Program-made: the position numbers and the translations under genes | Assembly (NCBI RefSeq): GCF_900120005.1 | Contig: NZ_LT635447.1 | Coordinates: 62,001 to 126,000 of the forward strand | Direction of reading: 5' to 3' | Source: Holdemania sp. Marseille-P2844 | GTDB taxonomy: Bacteria > Bacillota_I > Bacilli_A > Erysipelotrichales > Erysipelotrichaceae | DNA: 64,000 bases | The notes under the pieces: generated by a model | The model's input: only the letters and a program-made list of their open reading frames with translations | Databases searched by the model: none | Told to the model about the DNA's origin: nothing | Shown: piece by piece, positions 8,474 to 17,884 of the stretch | How positions within the stretch are numbered: the stretch's first letter is position 1 | How the letters are laid out: each line of letters starts with the position of its first letter

Positions 8474-9590
8474 CTGGATCCTCCGATTCCCGCGCGGCCA
8501 GAATCACCGGAATCATCATTTCCTCCACACCCAGTCCCGCGTGCTGACCCTTAAACGGCGGCTTCCCGTTTTCCCACAGACCAAGGCAGCTGGAACCGAT
8601 CGCAACCGCGAAAACATCGCCGAGGAATTCCCGCGTCCGCGGATGGATCGGACCCGGACCGAACAGTCCTTCGTCCAGCCAGGTTTGCGAGGGTTTCAAT
8701 ACGAACCGGTCGCCATATTTCCGTTCAAACTTTTCCCTGAACTCCGCCAGCCGTCCATCCTTCACAAAGAACGCTGTGCCGCGCGGCTCCACCGTCGGGC
8801 CAAAGCGCAGACAGTCCAGCAGCTCAGGATCCTCTTTCAGATTGATGTTGTCGACGTCGACCTGTCCATGATCAGCGATGATGATCAGGCCCGTCCGCGG
8901 ATCCAGCTCGCTGGCCAACCTGCGGCAGCGCGCGTCGATCTGCTTCAATTCCTCCGTACACGCCGGATCCGAGGGACCTTTCACATGCATCAGGGAATCG
9001 AAATGATCCCAATAGGCATAGATGAACTGCGCGTCCTGAGCCTGGCTGTGCGTGGCGATTTGATCGCACAATTCATCGAAGCTGTGCGCCCCGCCTTCGC
9101 GGAAAGCGGGATACAGCTCCAGCGCCGTTTTCCCCTGCCGGATCAGCTCTTCCTTCTGATTCAGAAACGGGATATGCGTATACGAGTAATCGAGATAGCT
9201 TCGCTCTCCGTAATAGCTGCGGTTCATGAACAGAATCAAGGAATCATCCAGTTCCTTAAAATATTGATGCCAGCCGATCCAGCCGTTTTCCGCCGGGGAT
9301 TTCCCGCTGAGCACGCTGGTCGTCGCGGCCGAGGTGGTTGAAGGATAGACCGTCGTCACTTCCTTGAGCTGATGCGTCCGCAGAAAGCTGTCCTTTTCCA
9401 GTTTGGTTTCCAACAGCCGGGCGCCCATCCCGTCGATCAACAGCACGACGATCTGATTCCACTGATGGTCAGCCAGCCAGGCGCTCACCTGCGGATCCGC
9501 CGGGTGATGGACGCTCAATCCAAGCTGCTGCCGCCAGGCGTTGATCACGCTCAAGATTCCTTTGCGGTAATCAGGTTTTATCAATTCCAT
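8460..9590 (-). CDS. Alkaline-phosphatase-superfamily phosphodiesterase
   Basis: 376 residues of the type I phosphodiesterase/nucleotide pyrophosphatase fold. Metal ligands and the nucleophile are visible: VVLLIDGMGARLL (first Asp), TVYPSTTSAATTSVLSGKSP (nucleophile Thr), YWDHFDSLMH, IIIADHGQVDVDN and the late His in KGQHAGLG. No signal peptide, so probably cytoplasmic. Members hydrolyse nucleotide or phosphonate esters; the substrate is unknown. Coupling to the overlapping nucleoside phosphorylase suggests nucleotide breakdown feeding phosphorolysis (inference). ATG follows AAAGGAGG. Confidence 0.88.
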   Translation of the reverse strand: MELIKPDYRKGILSVINAWRQQLGLSVHHPADPQVSAWLADHQWNQIVVLLIDGMGARLLETKLEKDSFLRTHQLKEVTTVYPSTTSAATTSVLSGKSPAENGWIGWHQYFKELDDSLILFMNRSYYGERSYLDYSYTHIPFLNQKEELIRQGKTALELYPAFREGGAHSFDELCDQIATHSQAQDAQFIYAYWDHFDSLMHVKGPSDPACTEELKQIDARCRRLASELDPRTGLIIIADHGQVDVDNINLKEDPELLDCLRFGPTVEPRGTAFFVKDGRLAEFREKFERKYGDRFVLKPSQTWLDEGLFGPGPIHPRTREFLGDVFAVAIGSSCLGLWENGKPPFKGQHAGLGVEEMMIPVILAARESEDPDALV

Positions 9591-9816
9591 AGACTTAAAC
9601 CTCCTTTTTTCTCAAATGCAAGCCGCCGTTTTGCGCTTGGCGAACAGAACTTAAAAACTCTGCCGCCGCAATCTCAACCGGCTTCTCTGATCTTCATTTT
9701 ACTCAATCCCAAGGGAAAGAACAAAGGTTTTGCGATGAAAATTATCTGTTCCCGATAACTTTTACTTTTCGATTCCCCTGCGCCGAGGTAAAATAGATCG
9801 GTGAGGGATTAGAATT
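9591..9816. promoter_or_regulatory. Divergent intergenic region
   Basis: It lies between the phosphodiesterase gene and the symporter gene. For the symporter, TAAAAT at about 9790 is a plausible -10, with TTTCGA 16 bases upstream as a weak -35. GAGGGA precedes the ATG by 8 bases. No riboswitch-like fold is evident. Confidence 0.4.
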
Positions 9817-11178
9817 ATGGAATTATTAAATGAGATTTTCAGTCAGTTCAACGCGGTACTATGGGGGCCGCCGTTGATTCTTCTGCTTTTGGGCACGCAT
9901 CTGTGGATGACCGTCCGCACCCGCGGCGTGCAGCGCTGGGTCTTCAAGGGAATCAAATTATCGGTCACGCCGGATAAAACCGAGGGGGATATCAGTCCAT
10001 TCGCGGCGCTGACGACAGCGCTGGCGTCCACGATCGGCACCGGCAACATCATCGGCGTGGCGACCGCAATCGTTTCCGGCGGGCCGGGCGCAGTGCTGTG
10101 GACATGGCTGACCGGGTTGTTCGGCATCGCCACCAAGTATGCGGAAAGTCTGATCGCCGTCAAATACCGCCGCAAAACGGAAGACGGCACCTATCTGGGC
10201 GGCGCGATGGTCGTGCTGGAAAAAATCGGCCATCCCAAGCTGGGCGTGGCGTTCGCGCTGTTAACCGGGCTGGCGGCGTTTGGCATCGGCTGCAGCGTAC
10301 AGTCCAATGCGATTGCCGACGCGCTGGTTACCAATTTTCATTTCAACGCTTCGCTGGTCGGTCTGGTGCTGGCGGCCGTGACGTTCTTAGTCATCTTCGG
10401 CGGCGTCAAGTCGATCGCCAACGTGTGCGAGAAGCTGGTTCCGTTCATGTCGTTATTTTATACGCTGGGCTGCTTCTACATTCTGTATTATAACCGGGCG
10501 TATCTGCTTCCGGCGATCGAGCTGATTCTGCAGGCGGCATTTACGCCCCGGGCGATGGCCGGCGGGTTTATCGGCAGCACGATCATGACGGCCTGCCGGT
10601 ATGGCTGCGCACGCGGTTTGTTCTCCAATGAATCCGGGATGGGGTCGGCGCCGATCGTCGCCGCCGCAGCCCAGTCGCGCAATCCGGTCCGTCAGGCATT
10701 GATCTCCTCGACCGGCACGTTCTGGGACACTGTCGTCGTCTGCCTGATCACCGGCCTGGTGCTCGTTTCCAGCATCCTCGCCAACCCGGCGATCTCCACG
10801 ATCGGCCTGGAGGGCGGCGAACTGACAACGCTGTGCTTCGCGCAGATTCCCGTCATCGGCACGCCGCTGTTGATCTTCGGCATCCTGACGTTCGCCTACT
10901 CGACGATTCTGGGATGGAGTTATTATGGCGAACGATGCATGGAGTATTTATTTGGTAAGAAGATCTTGAAGCCGTACCGTGTTTTGTGGATCGTCGTGCT
11001 GTATCTGGGCTGCACGATGAAGCTTGATCTGGTGTGGACGATCGCGGACACACTGAATGGCCTGATGGCGATTCCGAATCTGATCGCCGTGCTGCTTCTG
11101 ACCCAGGTCATCGTCAAAGATACGCGGTATTATCTGGATGAAGGCCATCTGGACGAAACCGATCCGGATATGGAATGA
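9817..11178 (+). CDS. Sodium:alanine symporter (AGCS family)
   Basis: 453 residues with about ten hydrophobic segments. Family signatures are ALTTALASTIGTGNIIGVAT (first conserved block) and GLFSNESGMGSAPIVAAAA. It imports alanine or glycine with Na+ across the cytoplasmic membrane. Length is normal. Transcribed alone: its own promoter-like sequence is upstream and a strong terminator is 40 bases downstream. Confidence 0.95.
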   Translation: MELLNEIFSQFNAVLWGPPLILLLLGTHLWMTVRTRGVQRWVFKGIKLSVTPDKTEGDISPFAALTTALASTIGTGNIIGVATAIVSGGPGAVLWTWLTGLFGIATKYAESLIAVKYRRKTEDGTYLGGAMVVLEKIGHPKLGVAFALLTGLAAFGIGCSVQSNAIADALVTNFHFNASLVGLVLAAVTFLVIFGGVKSIANVCEKLVPFMSLFYTLGCFYILYYNRAYLLPAIELILQAAFTPRAMAGGFIGSTIMTACRYGCARGLFSNESGMGSAPIVAAAAQSRNPVRQALISSTGTFWDTVVVCLITGLVLVSSILANPAISTIGLEGGELTTLCFAQIPVIGTPLLIFGILTFAYSTILGWSYYGERCMEYLFGKKILKPYRVLWIVVLYLGCTMKLDLVWTIADTLNGLMAIPNLIAVLLLTQVIVKDTRYYLDEGHLDETDPDME

Positions 11179-11214
11179 TCTGAACAAGACACAATTAAAC
11201 CAGACCCCATGAAG

Positions 11215-11260
11215 AACGAAACGTTATAATCCTGCAGGATTGCGGCGTTTCGTTTTTTTT
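11215..11260 (+). terminator. Terminator of the symporter gene
   Basis: Arms ACGAAACG (11216-11223) and CGTTTCGT (11246-11253), with an inner ATCCTGCAGGAT palindrome, are followed by eight T. Confidence 0.9.
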
Positions 11261-11287
11261 CAGGTTTCTGCCGCGGGTTCGGAATAA

Positions 11288-11331
11288 TACAAAAGCTCTT
11301 TTTCCTCAGGCATAAGAAAAAGAGCTTTTTG
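11288..11331 (-). terminator. Terminator of the sortase operon
   Basis: The 14-base arms at 11291-11304 and 11317-11330 (core AAAGCTCTTTTTC) are complementary and flanked by A and T runs, so the hairpin can act in both directions. It lies 55 bases beyond the sortase stop. Confidence 0.85.
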
Positions 11332-11385
11332 TGTCAATCATTTCATTATTAAGTATCGTTAATGAAGGAGGATCGCTTTCGCAAT

Positions 11386-11973
11386 TTATGAGTCTGTCGT
11401 TTTCAGCCGGGCCTGGACAACGAAGCGATGCGTCGGTTCGATCGCCGAGCTGCAGGTGATGAGCGTCAGCTGACCCGTCCCATCGCTCAGCAGCACAGAA
11501 TTGTCCTGCGGCGTTACGGTCAGGGTTTGATAGACCTCATAAACCACCGAACTGCTGCCTTGTTGAAGGATGATTTCAGCGCCGATTGCGATTGAAGGCA
11601 GATCGTGAAAGAAACCACCCACGACATTGCGGTGACCGGCGATCACGCAGTTGCCCGGACCGCCCGGTTCCCCGGTATTTTCCATGTGACCCAGACTTAT
11701 CCTCAGTGTTTGCGCCGCGGTGCCTTCGCACACCGCTTCCTCCAGATCCAGCGACGGAATCCGCAGCAGCGCCGGGCCGTCCGCGAACGAGAATCGGGCA
11801 TCGTCATCCATGAATTCTGTTGTCTGCGCTTCTTCGTGAATCCCCTGAGTCCTGCGGGTCTGCGCAATCAGCGCTTCCCGTTGCTTCAGTTCCAGAATCC
11901 GGCTGCCTACCGTCGTGGAAACCAGAAGAATCCCGGCGCCCAACAGGATCAGTCCGAAAATTTTCGCTTTCAT
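11386..11973 (-). CDS. Sortase, class D-like
   Basis: 195 residues. An N-terminal membrane anchor (residues 5-22) is followed by the sortase fold with His114 in CVIAGHRN, Cys174 in LTLITCSS and Arg183 in EPTHRF. It cleaves a sorting motif and links surface proteins to the cell wall or to each other. The start overlaps the stop of the LPXTG gene by 4 bases, so the adjacent adhesin is the likely substrate. The catalytic pattern (TLITC, one membrane anchor, about 200 residues) fits class D better than A; class assignment is inference. Confidence 0.93.
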   Translation of the reverse strand: MKAKIFGLILLGAGILLVSTTVGSRILELKQREALIAQTRRTQGIHEEAQTTEFMDDDARFSFADGPALLRIPSLDLEEAVCEGTAAQTLRISLGHMENTGEPGGPGNCVIAGHRNVVGGFFHDLPSIAIGAEIILQQGSSSVVYEVYQTLTVTPQDNSVLLSDGTGQLTLITCSSAIEPTHRFVVQARLKTTDS

Positions 11974-14900
11974 CCGTGGCGGCGCTTTTTCAATGTCAGC
12001 GCCAGTCCCGCGGCAATCAGAATGAAGCCGCCGGCCAGTGCCAGCACAAACTCCCGATCTCCGGTATAAGGCAGAACGGCTGCCGGGGCCGAAGACGCCG
12101 GCGTTTCAGATTCTGGTTGTTCTGGAGCTGGCGGGGCCGGATGTTTCTGATTGATCACAGCGTGAATTTCCAAACCGCTTTCCTGACCTCTCAGCGCACT
12201 GGCAACACCGTCGGCGTCGACCGTAACCTCAAACAATTCGTCCGTTTTCTCATACCCCTGCGGAGCGCTCAGCTCTGCGATCACATAGGTCTGGCCCAGT
12301 TCCAGATCCGTGAAATGAACCTGGCCGTGATCGTCGCTGGCAGCCTGGGAAAGCTGCGTCGTTTCATCAAAGCTGCCGCTTTCCGTTTTATAAATCGCAA
12401 AGAGCGCGCCGGAGACCGGCTTGCCATACTGATCTTGTTTCAGGAAGACAACCTCCCCACGCAGCCGCGCATCGCTGACCTTCAAAAGCTGAATCGTCCC
12501 CGCTTTCGCGGTGATTGTCACTGGATATTCCGTAGTATCGAGCACAAATCCCTGCGGTGCGTTCAATTCCTTCACTACATATTCGTTCTCGCCCGCCTTT
12601 GTTTTCAGCGCGGTAAACAGCGCTTTGCCCTCGCTGTTGGTGACGACCTTCTGCATCAGGTAGGTTTCGCCCGCGGCATTTTTTGCGTACAGACCATATT
12701 CGGCCCCCGTGACCGGCGTATTGTCATCCGCTGCGGTTTTCGTCAGCTCCAGACTGGCGCGTCCGGGGATCCGCATCGCCGAACCGGCGGAATATTTCGA
12801 CTGGAACTGGATTGCATCGCTGTTGGCCAAACCGCTGCTCTGATCTCCCATCCCGGCCAGGTTGGACAGCGCAAACTCACCTTTGGCGGCGACGTTGACA
12901 AAGGCCGAATAGTGCAGCACATAGGAACCGTTGAGATCCAGCGCGGCAGGCAGCATAAACACCGCCTGATTGCCATTGACCTGAACGGCTGTTCCTTCAA
13001 TCGTATCCGTTTCCTTGAAATCGCCGTTGGCTTGAATTTCAGCTTGCTTTAAAACAACGCTGTCGGGATCCAGAAGTAATTCCTCACTCATTGTATCGGT
13101 GATGACAAGACCGTCCGGGCAGACCGTACTGAGATCTGCCCCGGCCTGGTTGATTTTGATCGTATAGTCGACGGTGTATTGATCGCTGTGAACGACGCTC
13201 GATTTGTCAAATGCCGTATTGGCGATCTCAAGCTTGGTCCCGTGGCTGACTGGCTCGCCTTCCTGCTTTTCCAGAACAGCGGTGTTCGTCAGCTTTAACA
13301 AAGCGTTCGCGTCGCTGGATGTATTGGATTGATCAAACCGGAACCCCTCGGGCAGATTCGTCGCATTCACGTCCAACACCGTGTTAAAAGTCAGTGTGAC
13401 CTGTTCATGCAGCGTGCCCAGATCGATCTGAAGCTCGTTATTCACAATCACCGGCGTCATCGGAACATCTTTGTTTTGTGAAGCATACCGGACAGTCAGA
13501 CTGTTTTCCACATACCGCAGATACTCCGGCAGCGCATCCTTAACCCGAACATCTGTCAGCTCGGTACCGTTTTGATTGACGACAATCTTCCAGCGAAGTT
13601 CATGAGTTTGATAATCATAACCTTCCGCGCTCTTCTGAAGCACTGTGCTGGAAAACTGTGGCTGGCCGGAGGCGGTCAACGTCGGAATGGCATCGGAACC
13701 GAAGGCCACCTTGTTATGAAATTTCATTTTCGCATTATCCGCATAGAACAGCGGATCGGTCGCTTCGGTTTCATACTGGAACACAATCATTTCGTTAAAG
13801 GTATTCGTCTGACCGTCAGCGTTGGCGATCAGAATCTCATAATCCTGTGTCGTCTCAGTTGTCTTATCAGCCAGCGGATTGATTGTGATCGTATACCCTG
13901 TTTTCGGCGTGATCACCTGAGCGTTGCCGATATATTTCTGATTGGCCGTGGTCAAGGTATCAATAATCGTTCCATCCTGAACATCCAGAAGATTCTTATT
14001 CAGCGTCACTGTCCAGGTAATCCGGCGGGTCGCGGCATTGTAGCTCGCGGATTTTTCAACAACGCTGGTCGGCAGCTTGTGGTTTTTTTCAATGACCGGC
14101 GTGCCGTAATCGCGGGCTGGTTCCGGACCGGCGCCGTCCGGATCCCAGTTCATCTGCAGCCACGCCTTGTTGTTCAGATTTGTATTGACGTTCTGCGCTG
14201 TCAGATCGAGATCAAAGTGCGTGAGATAGGTGATCACGTATTCGGCTTCCTGCGGATGATTGATCGTCAGCAGTTTCTGATCACCGCCGCTTCGCCCATC
14301 AAAGGCAGGATTTAACAAAACCTCAGAGGGAACGGAATTTCCGTTCACCGTAACGTTGGCGTCCGCTGCGCTGAAGCTCAAGCGATCTTCCAATTCGTCG
14401 TAAAGGGTAATCGTGTTAAAAGGCAGCGACTGGGTATGCACGACGAGCTTCCAGGTCATCGTCTTGTTGACAAGATCATAACTTTCGCCGGTTTTCATCA
14501 GCCAGCTGTCGCCCTTGACCCGCACCTCCCCCTGCGCCTCGGACAGTTTTGCCGAGCCGTCCGGCTGCCAGAGCTGGGCCGTATTGGTCACGGTCATCCC
14601 TTTGGAAGGATCTGCCAGCTGACCATCGTCACCGATAAACACCGCGGGGGATGGTATGGTCTTGTATGTGATCACTGCATCCTGACTTAATGGCTGGTCA
14701 AGTGTGACCCGCAGCGTCTGCCCGTCGACCTGAACTGCAGGATGCGTCTGCTGCGAACCGACTTTCAGTGTCAGCGAATTGTCGACATAGGTCTGCTTCG
14801 CTGTCAGTTCATCGCAAAACAGAAATCCCGTCGTATATTGCGGAGCATTCTGTTCCTCATCAAACGGCGCGATTTGCCTGCTTAACGAAACTGTCCAGAC

Positions 14901-15476
14901 AATCGTCCCGGAATTCTCATAGACGCCGCTTTTTGCGGTAACGGCCGGATCCTTGAGGGCATTGTCTGCAATGGTCAGGCGAATGGAGCGGTCTGTCCCT
15001 AAACTCATTTCCACATCCTGCCGGCCGCCGATTTCATCCATGTCCAATCTGGCGCTGAATTCAAAATTCATTGCATAAATTGGCAGGACGCCCAGATCTT
15101 CTTCGAAGACAAGCTTGATCTGATCCTTCTGCGCCCCGGCAGTGACGTGCGCTACCGTCTGCCCGTCAATCTTGATTTCCTGATTCAGATTCGGATGACT
15201 GTTTTCGATATATTCCGGGATTGCGATGTCCCACTCGCTGCCCGGCAGATTCATGGATTCCTCCAGTGGTTTCAGCGTGTAGCGTAAAATTAACGCGTCT
15301 TCTGCGGCGACGCTGTCTCCGTTATTTAACGCGGAATCTCCGCATAAAAGTTCAACCTTTTCGATTAACTTTGCGCCATCCCCTGCGGCCTCTGCGGATA
15401 CTGTGGGCGGCATCATCGCTTCCAGAGGCAGCACGCAAAGTCCGATGCAGCATAAAAACTGGAATAACTTCCTCAT
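11970..15476 (-). CDS. LPXTG-anchored surface adhesin with Cna/SpaA domains
   Basis: 1168 residues. A signal peptide (RKLFQFLCCIGLCVLPLEA) is followed by a long region of repeated collagen-binding (Cna A-like) modules. In these, stretches such as SYNAATRRITWTVTLNKNL and DYQTHELRWKIVVNQNG recur. Two SpaA-type beta-sandwiches follow at about 905-985 (LELTKTAADD, VVKELNAPQGF) and 1005-1090 (VVFLKQDQYGKPVSGALF, IAELSAPQGY). The paired Lys and Glu suggest isopeptide bonds. The sorting signal LPYTG is at 1135-1139, then a hydrophobic stretch and KKRRHG. I chose the ATG after GAGGAGA rather than one 17 codons upstream. First gene of an operon with its sortase. Confidence 0.92.
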   Translation of the reverse strand: MRKLFQFLCCIGLCVLPLEAMMPPTVSAEAAGDGAKLIEKVELLCGDSALNNGDSVAAEDALILRYTLKPLEESMNLPGSEWDIAIPEYIENSHPNLNQEIKIDGQTVAHVTAGAQKDQIKLVFEEDLGVLPIYAMNFEFSARLDMDEIGGRQDVEMSLGTDRSIRLTIADNALKDPAVTAKSGVYENSGTIVWTVSLSRQIAPFDEEQNAPQYTTGFLFCDELTAKQTYVDNSLTLKVGSQQTHPAVQVDGQTLRVTLDQPLSQDAVITYKTIPSPAVFIGDDGQLADPSKGMTVTNTAQLWQPDGSAKLSEAQGEVRVKGDSWLMKTGESYDLVNKTMTWKLVVHTQSLPFNTITLYDELEDRLSFSAADANVTVNGNSVPSEVLLNPAFDGRSGGDQKLLTINHPQEAEYVITYLTHFDLDLTAQNVNTNLNNKAWLQMNWDPDGAGPEPARDYGTPVIEKNHKLPTSVVEKSASYNAATRRITWTVTLNKNLLDVQDGTIIDTLTTANQKYIGNAQVITPKTGYTITINPLADKTTETTQDYEILIANADGQTNTFNEMIVFQYETEATDPLFYADNAKMKFHNKVAFGSDAIPTLTASGQPQFSSTVLQKSAEGYDYQTHELRWKIVVNQNGTELTDVRVKDALPEYLRYVENSLTVRYASQNKDVPMTPVIVNNELQIDLGTLHEQVTLTFNTVLDVNATNLPEGFRFDQSNTSSDANALLKLTNTAVLEKQEGEPVSHGTKLEIANTAFDKSSVVHSDQYTVDYTIKINQAGADLSTVCPDGLVITDTMSEELLLDPDSVVLKQAEIQANGDFKETDTIEGTAVQVNGNQAVFMLPAALDLNGSYVLHYSAFVNVAAKGEFALSNLAGMGDQSSGLANSDAIQFQSKYSAGSAMRIPGRASLELTKTAADDNTPVTGAEYGLYAKNAAGETYLMQKVVTNSEGKALFTALKTKAGENEYVVKELNAPQGFVLDTTEYPVTITAKAGTIQLLKVSDARLRGEVVFLKQDQYGKPVSGALFAIYKTESGSFDETTQLSQAASDDHGQVHFTDLELGQTYVIAELSAPQGYEKTDELFEVTVDADGVASALRGQESGLEIHAVINQKHPAPPAPEQPESETPASSAPAAVLPYTGDREFVLALAGGFILIAAGLALTLKKRRHG

Positions 15477-15491
15477 ATTTCTCTCCTCAAT

Positions 15492-15554
15492 CATTATTAA
15501 GCATGCGCTTAACAATGAGTTTATCATAGCGAAAGAACCAATTTATGACAAAAT
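15492..15554 (-). promoter_or_regulatory. Promoter of the adhesin gene with operator-like repeat
   Basis: On the minus strand, TTGTCA (15551-15546) and TATGAT (15528-15523) are 17 bases apart. The presumed start point is covered by an inverted repeat at 15492-15517 with 11-base arms, CATTATTAAGC and CATTGTTAAGC (10 of 11 matching), and a 4-base spacer ATGC. A dimeric repressor here would block transcription. The divergent TetR-family gene is the obvious candidate (inference). Confidence 0.7.
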
Positions 15555-15600
15555 ACAGTTTTTAATCGCATTTTTCAGTAAAATCATCTATACTAAAACC

Positions 15601-16194
15601 ATGAGAAAACAAACGATAGACGCAGGACAGATTTTGGAAATTACAATCGCCCAAGCCGCCCGGGAAGGACTGGTGAACTTGTCCACACGCAGAATTGCAA
15701 AGGAATGCGGAATCAGCGAGGGCAGCATCTTTCATTACTTTCACAGCAAACCGGAGCTGTTAACAGCGTGTTTTTATCATGTTGACAGACAGGTTGACGA
15801 GCAGCTGAAACAGGCAGATGTCAAGTTGTTTTCCCTGCGCCGGAGCATCCGCGAGTTGTGGTTTTTGTATTTCGGTTATTTCGCGTCGCATGGCGATCAC
15901 GCCAAATTCTACTCACAATTCCGCCATTCCTCCTTCTATACTCACGACGTCATGCGCGGCCAGACTGAATCCTTCGCTTTTTTTACCAATTTTGTCGAGT
16001 TAAACAAAAGCGCAATTTTAATCCGCTCCGAGGTTTTCTGGGAGTTTGTCATCGACACCACGCTGAACCTGGCCGTCAATGTTGCCGACGGTAAATTTCC
16101 AGACAGTTCCAAGGATCGTGAGCGGTATTTTACCTTGATCGCCAAAGGTCTGGGCGGCGTCCTGTCGCCGGGAAAGTCGTGGGCTGAAAAATAA
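15601..16194 (+). CDS. TetR family transcriptional regulator
   Basis: 197 residues. The N-terminal helix-turn-helix is typical: LVNLSTRRIAKECGISEG then SIFHYFHSKPELLTACF. The rest is a helical ligand or dimer domain of unknown specificity. The ATG at 15601 gives the normal TetR start. It has no Shine-Dalgarno, and a TATACT -10 ends only 6 bases upstream, so its message may be leaderless. It is divergent from the adhesin/sortase operon and probably controls it. Confidence 0.9.
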   Translation: MRKQTIDAGQILEITIAQAAREGLVNLSTRRIAKECGISEGSIFHYFHSKPELLTACFYHVDRQVDEQLKQADVKLFSLRRSIRELWFLYFGYFASHGDHAKFYSQFRHSSFYTHDVMRGQTESFAFFTNFVELNKSAILIRSEVFWEFVIDTTLNLAVNVADGKFPDSSKDRERYFTLIAKGLGGVLSPGKSWAEK

Positions 16195-16236
16195 CTTCTC
16201 ATTTCATTTCGCAAATAAAATGTCTTATTGACCTTC

Positions 16237-16297
16237 AGAAAAAACCGGTTTCCCTTCGTTCCGCTCAATTTGCGGAGCTTGGAAAACCGGTTTTATT
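16237..16297. terminator. Bidirectional terminator between convergent genes
   Basis: Arms AAAACCGGTTTCC (16241-16253) and GGAAAACCGGTTTT (16281-16294) form a long hairpin with A and T flanks. It serves tetR on the plus strand and the aminopeptidase gene on the minus strand. Confidence 0.85.
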
Positions 16298-16319
16298 TGG
16301 CTTTCAGGTAATCTCAGGC

Positions 16320-17699
16320 TTATGCTTTCTTTAAGAATGCGACATAAGCACGGTAGGCTTCATAGACGTCCGCTTTGGAAACGACTTCCCATGGGGCGTG
16401 CATATTCTGCACGGCGATGCCGGCGTCAATGACTTCCATGTTGTAATTCGCCAGGATATAGGCGATCGTTCCCCCGCCGCCCTGATCGACGCGGCCCAGC
16501 TCAGCGGTCTGGAACATGACGTCTTCCTCGTCCATGATCCGACGCAGCTCGGCGATGAATTCCGGATTGGCGTCGTTGCATCCGCTCTTGCCGCGGGATC
16601 CGGTGTATTTGTTGAAGACGATGCCCTTGCCCAAGAACGCCGTATTCTTCATTTCATTGACCGACGGATAATTAGGATCATAGCCGGCGCTGACGTCGCT
16701 GCTTAACATCTTACTGTTCTGCAGAGCGCGGCGGACTTTCAGCTCGCTGTAATCGCCCATCGCGTTGAGAATCTCCGCGACAATGTTCTCAAAGAAATGG
16801 GAATGCATGCCGCTGGCGCCATTGCTTCCGACTTCTTCCTTGTCAACCAACAGGCAAACGCTGGTGCGCTGCGGATTTTCCATCGCGAAGGTTGCCAGCG
16901 CTGAGGTATAGGCGCAGACGCGGTCGTCATGGCCATAGCCTAAAATCAGGCTGCGGTCCAGACCGTAATCGCGCGCTTTGCCCGCGGGAACGACTTCGAT
17001 TTCCGCAGACAGGAAATCTTCTTCCTCCATGTTGTATTTTTCTTTTAACAGAGCCAGAATCGCTTTCTTGACCGGCTCTTTTTCGTCTTCGCCGCCCTCG
17101 GCCGGGATGCTTCCGACCAATACGTTTAAGTCTTCGCCTTCGACGACCTTCGCCCCGGTCTTCTGCATCTGATCAGCGGAAAGATGCACTAACAGATCGC
17201 TGATGCCGACAACCGGATCGTTTTCATCCTCGCCGATGTTCAATTCAATCCGCGTGCCGTCTTTCTTGAAGACGACGCCGTGCAGCGCCATCGGATGGGC
17301 GACCCATTGGTATTTTTTGATTCCGCCATAGTAATGCGTATCCAGCAGCGTCAGTCCCTGATCTTCATAGATCGGATGCTGCTTCAGATCCAGACGCGGG
17401 GAGTCGATGTGCGCCCCGACGATATTCATGCCCGCTTCCAGCGGTTCACTGCCGATCACAAACAGTGCGATATCCTTATCTTTATTGACGGCATAGAGCT
17501 TATCGCCGACCTGGATTTTAGCGTTTTCCGCCAGAACCTCGTTCAGATCCCGGTAGCCGTTTTCCTTTGCCAGCCGGACCGTTTCCCGCACGCATTCCCG
17601 TTCCGTTTTGCATACGGAAATAAAGTGCTTATACGCTTCGTTGAAGGCAAACAGGGCTTCACGCTGTTCACCCTGCGTTTTATTCCATACTGTTTTCAT
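16320..17699 (-). CDS. M18 family aminopeptidase
   Basis: 459 residues, normal for family M18 (aspartyl/aminopeptidase I). Zn ligands and catalytic residues appear in VGAHIDSPRLDLKQ, VDKEEVGSNGASGMHSH, DVSAGYDPN and the late His in VQNMHAPWEV. It removes N-terminal residues from peptides in the cytoplasm. ATG follows AGGAGG; a promoter with TTGTGT and TATAAT 16 bases apart is at 17751-17724. The longer upstream frame crosses this promoter and is not used. Confidence 0.95.
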   Translation of the reverse strand: MKTVWNKTQGEQREALFAFNEAYKHFISVCKTERECVRETVRLAKENGYRDLNEVLAENAKIQVGDKLYAVNKDKDIALFVIGSEPLEAGMNIVGAHIDSPRLDLKQHPIYEDQGLTLLDTHYYGGIKKYQWVAHPMALHGVVFKKDGTRIELNIGEDENDPVVGISDLLVHLSADQMQKTGAKVVEGEDLNVLVGSIPAEGGEDEKEPVKKAILALLKEKYNMEEEDFLSAEIEVVPAGKARDYGLDRSLILGYGHDDRVCAYTSALATFAMENPQRTSVCLLVDKEEVGSNGASGMHSHFFENIVAEILNAMGDYSELKVRRALQNSKMLSSDVSAGYDPNYPSVNEMKNTAFLGKGIVFNKYTGSRGKSGCNDANPEFIAELRRIMDEEDVMFQTAELGRVDQGGGGTIAYILANYNMEVIDAGIAVQNMHAPWEVVSKADVYEAYRAYVAFLKKA

Positions 17700-17884
17700 T
17701 CGATTACAATCCTCCTGTGTATTATTATAAACAAACTCCCGCAGGACACAAGCGGAAAACCGGGTTTTCTTACATTGACATTTGTAAATATAGCTGTTAC
17801 GATATTCTAAACTCAGAGATCTGTACAAATCTTTCCCCGGGGATCGAAAGAAAGCTGGGTAATCTCTGATCAGAATCAGACGGA

